From a bacterium (GTDB taxonomy: Bacteria > Latescibacterota > UBA2968), in assembly GCA_027296045.1 (NCBI GenBank), contig JAPUJS010000050.1, positions 1 to 12,363 on the forward strand: a stretch of DNA of 12,363 nt. The letters are read 5' to 3'. A program made the translations under genes and the position numbers. This document shows, in pieces, positions 1 to 6,076 of the stretch (position 1 is its first letter; each line of letters begins with the position of its first letter). The notes under the pieces are model-generated. The model was not told where the DNA came from. It was given only the letters and a program-made list of their open reading frames with translations, and did no database searches.

Positions 1-255
1 GGGGGCTTGGCGGGAAGCGTTTAAGGCTTTGATACGATCCGGGTGCAGGTGGGCGTCCTGGAAGGGGACGGGCTGGTCCAGATATTGGGGGTTGCCGCGA
101 TAGATGTAATACAGGCGGCCCTCTGTATCCTGTCGGGCGTCGAGGGAGATTTTTTCTACGGTCCAGGTGGGAGAAACCGAGGTTCCGACCAGATAGGCAA
201 TCACGAGCGCGAGGGCAAAAATGATGAAATTTCTCGACCCTTTGAAATCTGTCAT
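1..255 (-). CDS. Unrecognised N-terminally anchored protein, partial (C-terminus outside window)
   Basis: An open frame runs from ATG at 255 down to base 1 without a stop, giving the first 85 residues. The protein begins MTDFKGSRNF; residues about 10-26 (IIFALALVIAYLVGTSV) form one hydrophobic segment, read as a signal anchor or uncleaved signal peptide. The rest (WTVEKISLDARQDTEGRLYY and on) would lie outside the cytoplasm and is polar, with several Tyr and Pro and no cysteine. There is no lipobox. A G-rich Shine-Dalgarno stretch (AGGGGG on the minus strand) sits about 5 nt before the ATG, and a consensus promoter lies about 75 nt upstream, so the start is well supported. I do not recognise the family. 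The gene is divergent from the zinc-ribbon gene. Confidence 0.75.
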   Translation of the reverse strand, partial: MTDFKGSRNFIIFALALVIAYLVGTSVSPTWTVEKISLDARQDTEGRLYYIYRGNPQYLDQPVPFQDAHLHPDRIKALNASRQAP

Positions 256-304
256 AATATCCCCCTGCAGGTGGGACTCGAAAGGGACAAACTTACATGG
301 TTTG

Positions 305-326
305 AAAAAAGCCTTATTCGAGGCTT
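305..326 (-). terminator. Terminator-like hairpin in the leader of the minus-strand gene
   Basis: On the minus strand, arms AAGCCT and AGGCTT (6 bp) close a 6-nt loop and run into a T tract at 310-305, two T of which are in the stem. It lies just after the predicted start site at about 332 and before the ATG at 255. It could attenuate the gene, stop antisense read-through from the right, or simply be a 5' stabilising hairpin. The stem is short, so strength is uncertain. Confidence 0.4.
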
Positions 327-340
327 CAGTGGGGCTGAAG
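324..340. repeat. 17-bp dyad overlapping -10 and start site (possible operator)
   Basis: Six-base arms CTTCAG and CTGAAG flank a 5-nt centre. The dyad overlaps the last bases of the minus-strand -10 box and the predicted transcription start. One arm lies upstream of the start site and is probably not transcribed, so a DNA-level operator is more likely than an RNA hairpin. No regulator gene in the window can be assigned to it. Confidence 0.4.
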
Positions 341-367
341 TATAAGGAAATAAAGGAGATTTGTCAA
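339..367 (-). promoter_or_regulatory. Sigma-70-type promoter of the minus-strand gene
   Basis: Read on the minus strand, a perfect -35 TTGACA (367 to 362) is followed by exactly 17 bases and a -10 TATACT (344 to 339), five of six matches to consensus. Transcription should start near 332, giving a leader of about 75 nt before the ATG at 255. The spacing, strand and position relative to a good start codon make this the best promoter in the left part of the window. Confidence 0.75.
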
Positions 368-404
368 TTGAGTTGGGTAGGAGGTGTTTGTAGGAGAAAA
401 TGAT

Positions 405-431
405 TTGACTTTAGCAAAAAGTTTATATAAA
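405..431 (+). promoter_or_regulatory. Possible promoter of the zinc-ribbon gene
   Basis: TTGACT at 405-410 is followed by TATAAA at 426-431, a 15-base spacer, which is short; TAAATT at 428-433 would give 17 bases with a poorer -10. The surrounding block is the most AT-rich part of the window. The leader to the ATG at 580 would be about 140 nt. Moderate to weak evidence. Confidence 0.35.
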
Positions 432-481
432 TTTATATGTCTTTTAAGTTTAGGTTGTTTGCCGTCCTGGTCACCTGATGT

Positions 482-558
482 CCTGCCTGTGGTCGGGGGG
501 CGCCTTATTTATTTTGAAAGGCAGGGCACCTGTCGGCTTTCGCGGATGGAGCCGAAAG
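482..558 (+). promoter_or_regulatory. Structured 5' leader of the zinc-ribbon gene
   Basis: Two inverted repeats lie in the leader. CCTGCCT (482-488) pairs with AGGCAGG (519-525) around a 30-nt loop that contains a G-run and GGCGCC. CTTTCG (537-542) pairs with CGAAAG (553-558) around a 10-nt loop. An alternative pairing, GGCT (535-538) with AGCC (550-553), excludes the second one. The ribosome-binding site begins 7 nt later. I could not match it to a known riboswitch class; it may be only chance structure in G-rich sequence. Confidence 0.3.
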
Positions 559-579
559 ACTCGTGGAGGGGAGGGTTGT

Positions 580-771
580 ATGGAACAAGATTTCCCACAG
601 TGTTTGAAATGCAATGCGGGTATATTACTACCGCTGTCTGACTACGGACGGGAAGGGTCCTCCATTATGTACAAGGCCTGGGTGTGTAACAGTCCCGATT
701 GTGGTTTTAACCTGAGGATTGACAACGGCGAAATCAGTATGGGTCGAAATATTAGTGAATCGTACAAGTAG
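580..771 (+). CDS. Small zinc-ribbon protein (63 aa)
   Basis: The protein has four cysteines in two pairs, C8-x2-C11 and C36-x4-C41, the layout of a zinc ribbon, with an aromatic/glycine setting (AWVCNSPDCGF) common in such folds. There is no signal peptide or membrane segment, so it should be cytoplasmic. Zinc binding is inferred from the cysteine spacing; the partner (nucleic acid or protein) cannot be told. The ATG at 580 is chosen because a very strong purine-rich Shine-Dalgarno (GGAGGGGAGGG, 565-575) precedes it. The same frame is open back to 478, but those residues are Gly/Arg-rich with no zinc-ribbon features. It is a single-gene unit: a strong terminator starts 6 nt after the stop. 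Small proteins of this kind occur widely as uncharacterised genes. Confidence 0.7.
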   Translation: MEQDFPQCLKCNAGILLPLSDYGREGSSIMYKAWVCNSPDCGFNLRIDNGEISMGRNISESYK

Positions 772-776
772 CCGCG

Positions 777-807
777 TTCGGCGGGGTTTTTCACCCCGCC
801 GAATTTT
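777..807 (+). terminator. Strong intrinsic terminator after the zinc-ribbon gene
   Basis: A perfect 10-bp stem (TTCGGCGGGG with CCCCGCCGAA) closes a 7-nt loop and is followed by TTTT. It starts 6 nt after the stop codon and isolates the small gene from tsaD. Confidence 0.88.
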
Positions 808-819
808 CCTTCCTTCAAG

Positions 820-847
820 TTGACAATTTTTTGACCGGTTCTCCAAT
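820..847 (+). promoter_or_regulatory. Possible promoter of the tsaD operon
   Basis: A perfect -35 TTGACA (820-825) is followed after 16 bases by TCCAAT (842-847), four of six matches to the -10 consensus. Transcription would start near 854 and give a leader of about 205 nt. The weak -10 keeps confidence low. Confidence 0.35.
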
Positions 848-881
848 TTTAACGGACTGGATTTACGATTTGGGACACCGG
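836..881. repeat. Imperfect inverted repeat upstream of tsaD
   Basis: CCGGT (836-840) and CCAA (844-847) are mirrored by TTGG (870-873 region) and ACCGG (877-881), separated by short mismatched internal loops and a loop of about 24 nt. It could be an RNA stem in the leader or a degenerate intergenic repeat unit. No transposase or target-site duplication is visible. Confidence 0.25.
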
Positions 882-951
882 ATTTTTCTTTTGTAAACTC
901 CCAATATTCCCCTGCCAGCCAGTTTGTTGTTCGCTTCAACCCTTCTAACAC

Positions 952-972
952 AAAGGGGTTTGCCCCCTTTTT
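952..972 (+). terminator. Terminator-like hairpin 1 in the tsaD leader
   Basis: AAAGGGG (952-958) pairs with CCCCTTT (964-970) around a 5-nt loop, and the T run continues to 972. A seven-base stem plus T5 fits an intrinsic terminator or attenuator placed about 90 nt before tsaD. Confidence 0.45.
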
Positions 973-999
973 CGTGTCGGCCCGTGGCCCACTCGAAAA

Positions 1000-1026
1000 C
1001 CACCTCAACGCCGGTGGCTGTTTTTT
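1000..1026 (+). terminator. Terminator-like hairpin 2 in the tsaD leader
   Basis: CCACC (1000-1004) pairs with GGTGG (1013-1017) around an 8-nt loop; after CTG comes T6 (1021-1026). The stem is short (5 bp) and the T run is offset by 3 nt, so it is weaker than the upstream hairpin. Confidence 0.3.
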
Positions 1027-1059
1027 CCTTTCCCCTTTCCCTTTCCTTGAAATGTTTCG

Positions 1060-2136
1060 ATGAGCGGTAAAACAGACGCTTCTGTGTTCTGGGACCAGCC
1101 TGTTCTGGGTATTGAAACGTCCTGCGACGAAACCGCTGCGGCGGTAACGGTGGACGGGCGAATTTTGTCGAATATCGTTTTTTCTCAGACCGAACACAGT
1201 TTATACGGCGGGGTGGTGCCAGAGCTGGCCTCTCGCAACCACGTGCGCAAGATTTTGCCCATTGTCCGGCAAGCCCTGGATGAGGCCGGGATGGATCTTC
1301 AGGGGTTGGGCGGCATTGCCGTGACGCAAGGGCCGGGGCTGGTTGGAAGTTTGCTGGTTGGAGTTTCGGCCGCAAAGGGCCTGGCGATGGGGGCCGAACT
1401 ACCGCTTTTGGGCGTCCATCATATTGAGGGGCATTTATTTGCCGGGGTTCTGGAACACCCCGAACTGAGGCCGCCTTTTCTGGCCCTGGTGGTTTCCGGG
1501 GGGCACACCGAGTTGGTCTTTGTGTCCGAACTGGGAGTTTATGAGATATGGGGGCGCACCCGGGATGACGCGGCCGGCGAGGCCTTTGACAAGGTGGCAA
1601 AGCTTTTGGGGCTTCTGGAAGAAGGCCAGGTGACGCAGGGCGGCCCCCGGATCTCTGCCCTGGCAGCAGGTGGGAATCCCACGGCATTTCAATTTCCCCG
1701 GGCGCTGATGGGAACCGGGTCGTTTGATTTTAGTTTTAGCGGTGTGAAGACATCGGTGCTTTATCAGACCAGGGAGTTGTCGGAGGAGGAACGGCGGGAC
1801 CGGTGTGCGGATATTTCCGCCAGTTTTCAGGCAGCGGTGGTGGATGTGCTGGTTCACAAAACCATCGAGGCCGCCATCGCTTCTGGGGTCGAACGCATTT
1901 TGATTACCGGGGGAGTGGCCGCAAATCGGTGTTTGAGGGGAGAGATGGAACACACGGCCCGGGATCGGGGATTGCAGGTTTTTTTTCCTACAATAAAGCT
2001 GTGTACGGATAATGCGGCCATGATTTCGGGTGTGGGATCGTTCCGGCTGGCCCGGGGAGAACGGTCGGGGTGGGATTTGAATGCAATACCGAGGGGGCTG
2101 CTGCCGGGGGTAAAAGACCGTGTTTCGTCCCGTTGA
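1060..2136 (+). CDS. tsaD: tRNA N6-adenosine threonylcarbamoyltransferase
   Basis: TsaD (Kae1/Gcp family) transfers the threonylcarbamoyl group to A37 of ANN-decoding tRNAs, working with TsaB and TsaE on the product of TsaC; it is cytoplasmic. The 358-residue length is close to the family norm. The diagnostic N-terminal LGIETSCDETAAA (from residue 16) starts the ASKHA fold. Metal ligands are visible as H121-x3-H125 in HHIEGHLFA and D317 in CTDNAAM; SGGHTELV and GEAFDKVAKLLGL are further family blocks. An in-frame stop at 1048-1050 rules out a longer start, so ATG 1060 is the earliest possible. It adds about 14 residues before the conserved block and has no Shine-Dalgarno, only a pyrimidine tract upstream. 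The 3' end overlaps the next gene by 17 nt, implying an operon. tsaB, tsaC and tsaE are not in the window. Confidence 0.97.
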   Translation: MSGKTDASVFWDQPVLGIETSCDETAAAVTVDGRILSNIVFSQTEHSLYGGVVPELASRNHVRKILPIVRQALDEAGMDLQGLGGIAVTQGPGLVGSLLVGVSAAKGLAMGAELPLLGVHHIEGHLFAGVLEHPELRPPFLALVVSGGHTELVFVSELGVYEIWGRTRDDAAGEAFDKVAKLLGLLEEGQVTQGGPRISALAAGGNPTAFQFPRALMGTGSFDFSFSGVKTSVLYQTRELSEEERRDRCADISASFQAAVVDVLVHKTIEAAIASGVERILITGGVAANRCLRGEMEHTARDRGLQVFFPTIKLCTDNAAMISGVGSFRLARGERSGWDLNAIPRGLLPGVKDRVSSR

Positions 2137-4261
2137 CGTAGATCTGAATCTGACAGATGGCCTGTTGCTTGGCCTGCTGATCCCGCTTTGTCTTTTTGGG
2201 GTCTACCGGGTGTATCGTGCGGGGCGGGGTGGGCGGATCCGGGGATGGCTGATGGGATTGCGCGGGTTGACGTTTTTGCTCTTGCTGGTCTTGATGATGG
2301 AGCCCATTCTGGCTTTGACCGTACAGACCCGTCGATTGCCCCTGGTGGCGGTGCTGGTCGACGAGAGTGAAAGTATGCAGGTGGAGGCCCGGAAAGACAC
2401 GGCACTTGCGCTGTTGCAGAACCCTGTTTTCGAGCGGTTGGCCCAAAAAGCCAGGGTTCGGTGGTTTGGGTTTTCCGATCGGGTGCGGGAATTTTATGCA
2501 CTGGATACCCTGGGGTTTGATGGACGGGCAACCGATCTGGCCGGGGCCCTGGATGCACTTCGGGAAGAGACCCTTGGAGAAGGGCTGGTTTCGGTGGTGC
2601 TGATCTCCGACGGGGGCCAAAACCTGGGCGGGCGGCCCGAGCGGGCGGCCGAAGAGTTGGGCGCACCGGTTCTGGTTGTTGGGGTGGGCAATCCGGTCCC
2701 TCCCAGAGATGTTGCAGTGGTTTCTGCGGTGATGGACCCGCTGGGCTATGTGGGCCGCGAGCTGGCCCTGGAAGTTGGGGTTCGGGTAAGCGGCTATCCG
2801 GAAGGGCAGGCCCTGGTGGAAGTGATGGAGGGTGACCGGCGCGTGGGTGTCCAGCCGATTGTGTTGAGAGAGGGAGAACAGGGCGTTGTTTTTACACTGG
2901 TTCCCGATCGGGCCGGTCGACACGCCTATCGGGTGGCGATTGCGCCTCAAGGTGGAGAACAGTCGGTGGAGAACAATACGGTGGTGGTTTCCACCGAAAT
3001 TCTGGAGAGTCGGGTGCGGGTTTTGATGGTGGGCGGCAGTCCCGACGCCGATCTGGCCTATCTGCGACGAATCCTGGAAGCCGATTCCAATCTGGATCTG
3101 GAGGTGGCGGTTGTAGACCGTTCGGGAGATGGGACGGTTCGGGCCCTGTTGGGCCGAAGCGAAGAACGGGAACTGGTCATTCTGGTAGATCTGCCCCACG
3201 CCGTACTTGCCGGACAGCCCGAGCAAGCGTTGACGCGTTTTGTAGAAGGGGGCGGTAGCTTGCTTGTGATTGGCGGCGAGCAGGCATTGAATCGAGGGTA
3301 TGCGTCTTCGCCCCTGGCCAGGGCTTTGCCCCTTATCTGTTTGCAATCCCTCCATACGTTGCACACCGAGGCCTTTGTGTTGCAGGTGATGGGAGGATCT
3401 GCAAGACATCCGATTATGCGGCTGACGGATGACCCATTTGCAGATCAGGCGGCCTGGGAGGTGTTGCCGCCTTTGCTGGCCTACCAGATCAATGGTGGGC
3501 CCAGGCCGGGGGCGACGGTGTTGGCCTGGCATCCGACCAAACGGGTTGGGGGAAAGCCGATGCCTCTTGTGGCGGTGATGCGGCCCGGTGTGGGGAAATC
3601 GATGGTGGTGGGGCTGAGAACGTTTTGGCGGTATGGATTGATGATGTGGGGGATTGGGAAGACAGACGTTGTGGCACAGACTTTTTGGTCCCAATCTGTG
3701 CGCTGGTTGGTTTCCCGCGAAGATGTGTCCCGGGTTCGGGTGGTGGTGGATAAACCGGTTTATCGAAGCGGAGAGCCTGTGATGTTTCACGCCCAGGTCT
3801 TCGACGCCCTGTTAGAACCGCGTGAAGGTGCAACGGTGAAGGTTTCGGTGTCGGAGGGCACCGGGGTGCGGGAGGCGATTTTGAAAGACCGTGGAGGGGG
3901 GCGCTATGCCGGTCAAATGGGAGGATTTACCCAGGGTGATTATGCATTTGAAGTGGACGCAGAAGTAGGGGACCAGTCTTTGGGACGTGGGAAAGGGCAT
4001 TTCACGATTGGGCAATACAGTCTGGAATATGAAGACGTCCGGATGAACCGGGCGTTGCTTACCGGGGTGGCCGAACGCAGTGGGGGGGCTTTTGTGCGGG
4101 TTGCAGCTAGTGTGGATTCCCTGGACGCCCTTGTGTTGGCACCCCAGCCGGTCACCATGCATTATAAATCCCGGTTGTGGGGGCAAACCTGGCCGTTTGT
4201 TGTCTTGCTTTTTTGTTTGGGGGTTGAGTGGACGGTGCGGCGCAGACGCGGGATGGTTTGA
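2120..4261 (+). CDS. Membrane-anchored VWA / glutamine-amidotransferase-like protein
   Basis: The 713-residue protein has two N-terminal membrane helices (about 14-32 and 49-68), then a von Willebrand A-like domain with a complete MIDAS set: D81-x-S83-x-S85 (VDESESM), T138 and D164 (LISDGG). A beta-sandwich segment follows (about 195-295), then a Rossmann-like GATase1-type region from about 297 (VRVLMVGGSPDADLAYLRRIL) that shows no catalytic cysteine at the expected elbow. A second Ig-like segment lies near 550-650, and a C-terminal helix (about 690-707) is followed by Arg-rich residues. The bulk is probably periplasmic. Such proteins often sit with MoxR ATPase, DUF58 and BatA-type genes; none is in the window. 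GTG 2120 is chosen for the GGGGG run 9 nt upstream and the 17-nt overlap with tsaD, which suggests coupled translation. Metal-dependent binding is likely; the biological role is unknown. Confidence 0.85.
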   Translation: MFRPVDVDLNLTDGLLLGLLIPLCLFGVYRVYRAGRGGRIRGWLMGLRGLTFLLLLVLMMEPILALTVQTRRLPLVAVLVDESESMQVEARKDTALALLQNPVFERLAQKARVRWFGFSDRVREFYALDTLGFDGRATDLAGALDALREETLGEGLVSVVLISDGGQNLGGRPERAAEELGAPVLVVGVGNPVPPRDVAVVSAVMDPLGYVGRELALEVGVRVSGYPEGQALVEVMEGDRRVGVQPIVLREGEQGVVFTLVPDRAGRHAYRVAIAPQGGEQSVENNTVVVSTEILESRVRVLMVGGSPDADLAYLRRILEADSNLDLEVAVVDRSGDGTVRALLGRSEERELVILVDLPHAVLAGQPEQALTRFVEGGGSLLVIGGEQALNRGYASSPLARALPLICLQSLHTLHTEAFVLQVMGGSARHPIMRLTDDPFADQAAWEVLPPLLAYQINGGPRPGATVLAWHPTKRVGGKPMPLVAVMRPGVGKSMVVGLRTFWRYGLMMWGIGKTDVVAQTFWSQSVRWLVSREDVSRVRVVVDKPVYRSGEPVMFHAQVFDALLEPREGATVKVSVSEGTGVREAILKDRGGGRYAGQMGGFTQGDYAFEVDAEVGDQSLGRGKGHFTIGQYSLEYEDVRMNRALLTGVAERSGGAFVRVAASVDSLDALVLAPQPVTMHYKSRLWGQTWPFVVLLFCLGVEWTVRRRRGMV

Positions 4262-4305
4262 TCCCAAAGGGTCAGAGATCCCCTCCCGCTTTGAGGGTTA
4301 TGGTC

Positions 4306-5955
4306 ATGAAAGGATTGGTTGGCTACTTGGCGGGATTTCTGGTGGGGCTTCCGACCCCTTTGTGGGGACAGGTGGTGTTGAGTGAAGTGATGTTTGATCC
4401 GGCAGGCAGCGAATTTTACGACGAGTTTGTGGAAGTTCAAAATGTGGGAGATCAAGCGGTCGATCTGACCGGATGGCGGGTGGGCGATGGGGAAGAGACC
4501 CATAGGATTGTGCCTGTTCGGGGAAGTTCTTTGATGTCTCCCGGGGCATTTGGCTTGATTTTGGATTCGGGCTATTTTGACCATTCTTCTTTGTATCACC
4601 CTTTGCCGGATGGGGTGTTGATCCTGACGGTGGACAGTCCCACCCTGGGGAGGGCAGGGTTGGATAATCTGCATTCGGAAAGGGTGGTCCTGATTGCTGC
4701 TTCCGGCGATACGGTGGCCACAATGGGGTATCGGCCGGGCAATTTGCCGGGGATTTCCAAAGAGAAAATCAATCCTGAAGCAGGCGATGGCGCGGATAAC
4801 TGGGCCGATTCCCGGTGGATAGGAGGAACACCGGGCCGGATAAATAGCGTCAGTCCCAAGGTCGACGACCTGGTGCTGGAGCAGATTTCCAATACGCCTT
4901 TGATGCTTCCGTTCGGCCAGGACCAGGCATTTGCGCTCTTTGTGGCCAATGTCGGAAAACGGGTTGCCAAAGATTTTGACGTGCAGGTCTTGCAAAACGG
5001 GTGGGTGTGGAAGGGGGCGGATCTTGCCCCGGCAGATTCGGTGGTTGTTGCCGTTCCCATTCGATCGGGCAGTGCCGGCCGGTTTGCTTATGAGGCCGTT
5101 TTGCATTTTGAGGCAGATCAGGATACGACAAACAATCGGGTGATATGGGATGTGGTTTTGGGTGCTTCCCCGGGGGCCGTGGTGGTGAACGAGGTGATGT
5201 TTTTTCCCGAATCGGACGGTGTAGAATGGGTGGAGTTGTTGAATCGCTCCGAAAGGGAGTTGAATCTGGTTGGGTGGCAGGTGCAGGATAACCGGCCGGC
5301 CTCGGCTGCTGTGTTTGCAATGGGTTCGGTGGTGTTATCCCCGGGTGCTTTTGTGGTGGTGACCCAGGATGAAGACGGCTTTCGCCATCGGTTTCCTGAT
5401 GTCGGCGCACCGGTATTGCGTTCCGAGCGCTGGCCCAGGTTGAACGACAATGGAGATGCTGTGGTGGTGAAAGATGGGACCGGGACCGTGGTGGATAGTA
5501 TGGTGTATCACCGACGAGGCAATCGGGGGCAGTCCTGGGAACGAATCGATCCGATCCGGTCCAGTCTGGACGACGAAAATTGGTTGGGCAGTACGGATGT
5601 TCGGGGCGCATCTCCGGGTGTCCGGAACAGCGTTGCAGCCCCTGAAGATACGTCTCAGGTTCGCCTGGTAGTTTCTCCCAACCCGTTTCGGGAACAGGTC
5701 GAGATTACCTATACATTGCCCCTTGCACGGGCCCAGGTAAACCTGTGGGTGTTTGACCGTTTGGGACGGCAGGTGCGGGTTTTGTTAGAAGGCGAGGTTG
5801 GAGGCGGCAAGCGGCGTGTGATTTGGGACGGACTGGATGCGGGAGGCAGGACGTTGAAGCCGGGTATTTATATTGTTCATCTAGAGGCAGGTGCTTCGAA
5901 TGGACGGGTGTTGCAAGCCCGGGCATCTGTTGTTTTGGCGAAAGGATTGGATTAG
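4306..5955 (+). CDS. Secreted lamin-tail-domain protein with C-terminal FlgD/T9SS-like module
   Basis: This 549-residue protein has a short signal peptide (MKGLVGYLAGFLVGLPTPLWG, cleavage near Q22). Domain order: lamin-tail domain 1 (about 22-180; VLSEVMFDP...EFVEVQNVG...LTGWRVGDG), a CARDB/Ig-like linker (about 185-285; ADQDTTNNRVIWDV end), lamin-tail domain 2 (about 287-445; VVNEVMFFP...EWVELLNRS...LVGWQVQDN), then a C-terminal FlgD-like/type IX-sorting-like module from about 455 (SPNPF, LGRQVRVLLEG, IWDGLDAGGRTLKPGIYIV). That tail style is typical of FCB-group and allied phyla and suggests export to the cell surface. The start at 4306 is preferred because GAGGG lies 8 nt upstream; ATG 4300 is too close to it, and GTG 4228 would bury the signal peptide and overlap the preceding gene. 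It lies 44 nt after the VWA gene and ends the operon. Ligand and function are unknown. Confidence 0.88.
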   Translation: MKGLVGYLAGFLVGLPTPLWGQVVLSEVMFDPAGSEFYDEFVEVQNVGDQAVDLTGWRVGDGEETHRIVPVRGSSLMSPGAFGLILDSGYFDHSSLYHPLPDGVLILTVDSPTLGRAGLDNLHSERVVLIAASGDTVATMGYRPGNLPGISKEKINPEAGDGADNWADSRWIGGTPGRINSVSPKVDDLVLEQISNTPLMLPFGQDQAFALFVANVGKRVAKDFDVQVLQNGWVWKGADLAPADSVVVAVPIRSGSAGRFAYEAVLHFEADQDTTNNRVIWDVVLGASPGAVVVNEVMFFPESDGVEWVELLNRSERELNLVGWQVQDNRPASAAVFAMGSVVLSPGAFVVVTQDEDGFRHRFPDVGAPVLRSERWPRLNDNGDAVVVKDGTGTVVDSMVYHRRGNRGQSWERIDPIRSSLDDENWLGSTDVRGASPGVRNSVAAPEDTSQVRLVVSPNPFREQVEITYTLPLARAQVNLWVFDRLGRQVRVLLEGEVGGGKRRVIWDGLDAGGRTLKPGIYIVHLEAGASNGRVLQARASVVLAKGLD

Positions 5956-5986
5956 TCAGGGTCGAGGAAACTCGAAACTCAGTGAC

Positions 5987-6010
5987 AGGAGGTGTTCCCC
6001 CACCTTTTTT
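5987..6010 (+). terminator. Intrinsic terminator after the lamin-tail gene
   Basis: AGGTG (5990-5994) pairs with CACCT (6001-6005) around a 6-nt loop, with two G-T pairs and one A-T pair extending the stem outward, and runs into T6 (6005-6010). It lies about 35 nt after the stop at 5955, separating the tsaD operon from ftsK. The left arm reads as a perfect Shine-Dalgarno (AGGAGGTG) but no start codon is suitably placed. Confidence 0.6.
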
Positions 6011-6076
6011 GATTCATGCTGTGTTGATATCCCCATAACATCTCCCCTTCGATGAGGTACGAAAAGGTGTGATCTC

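Larger units (their letters stand above)
256..579. other. Divergent intergenic control region (324 bp, no gene)
   Basis: No convincing coding sequence lies here; short open frames lack family-like composition. From left to right it holds the minus-strand leader hairpin, the 324-340 dyad, the minus-strand promoter, an AT-rich block at about 404-450 with a possible plus-strand promoter, and a structured G-rich stretch ending in the ribosome-binding site of the zinc-ribbon gene. A good Shine-Dalgarno with ATG at 399 is followed at once by ATT TGA, so it encodes nothing. Confidence 0.7.
808..1059 (+). promoter_or_regulatory. Leader/intergenic region upstream of tsaD
   Basis: About 250 bp with no convincing gene on either strand; the long minus-strand frames crossing it run antisense into tsaD and resemble no family. 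It contains a possible promoter (820-847), an imperfect inverted repeat (836-881), two terminator-like hairpins (952-972 and 1000-1026), and a 28-nt all-pyrimidine run (1021-1048) that ends 11 nt before the tsaD ATG in place of a Shine-Dalgarno. Confidence 0.5.

Noticed and set aside
384..641. Plus-strand open frame of 85 codons before the zinc-ribbon gene
   Set aside because: It overlaps the zinc-ribbon start in another frame, spans the possible promoter, and shows no family-like pattern.
836..881. Inverted repeat as ends of a small insertion element
   Set aside because: The arms are short and mismatched, no target duplication flanks them and no transposase is present; kept only as a low-confidence repeat.
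628..1197. Long minus-strand open frame across the region upstream of tsaD and into its start
   Set aside because: It overlaps the zinc-ribbon terminator and runs antisense through conserved tsaD codons; the peptide is Lys/Arg-rich with no domain, and no good start or ribosome-binding site supports it.
1988..3790. 600-codon minus-strand open frame opposite the VWA gene
   Set aside because: His/Pro/Gln-rich composition typical of the antisense of a GC-rich gene; the plus strand carries a clear MIDAS and membrane helices.
5987..5994. Perfect Shine-Dalgarno AGGAGGTG after the lamin-tail gene
   Set aside because: No start codon lies at a usable distance; the sequence is the left arm of the terminator hairpin.
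6009..6039. Possible ftsK promoter TTGATT with CATAAC
   Set aside because: Only four of six matches in each box and a 19-base spacer, so not reported as a feature.
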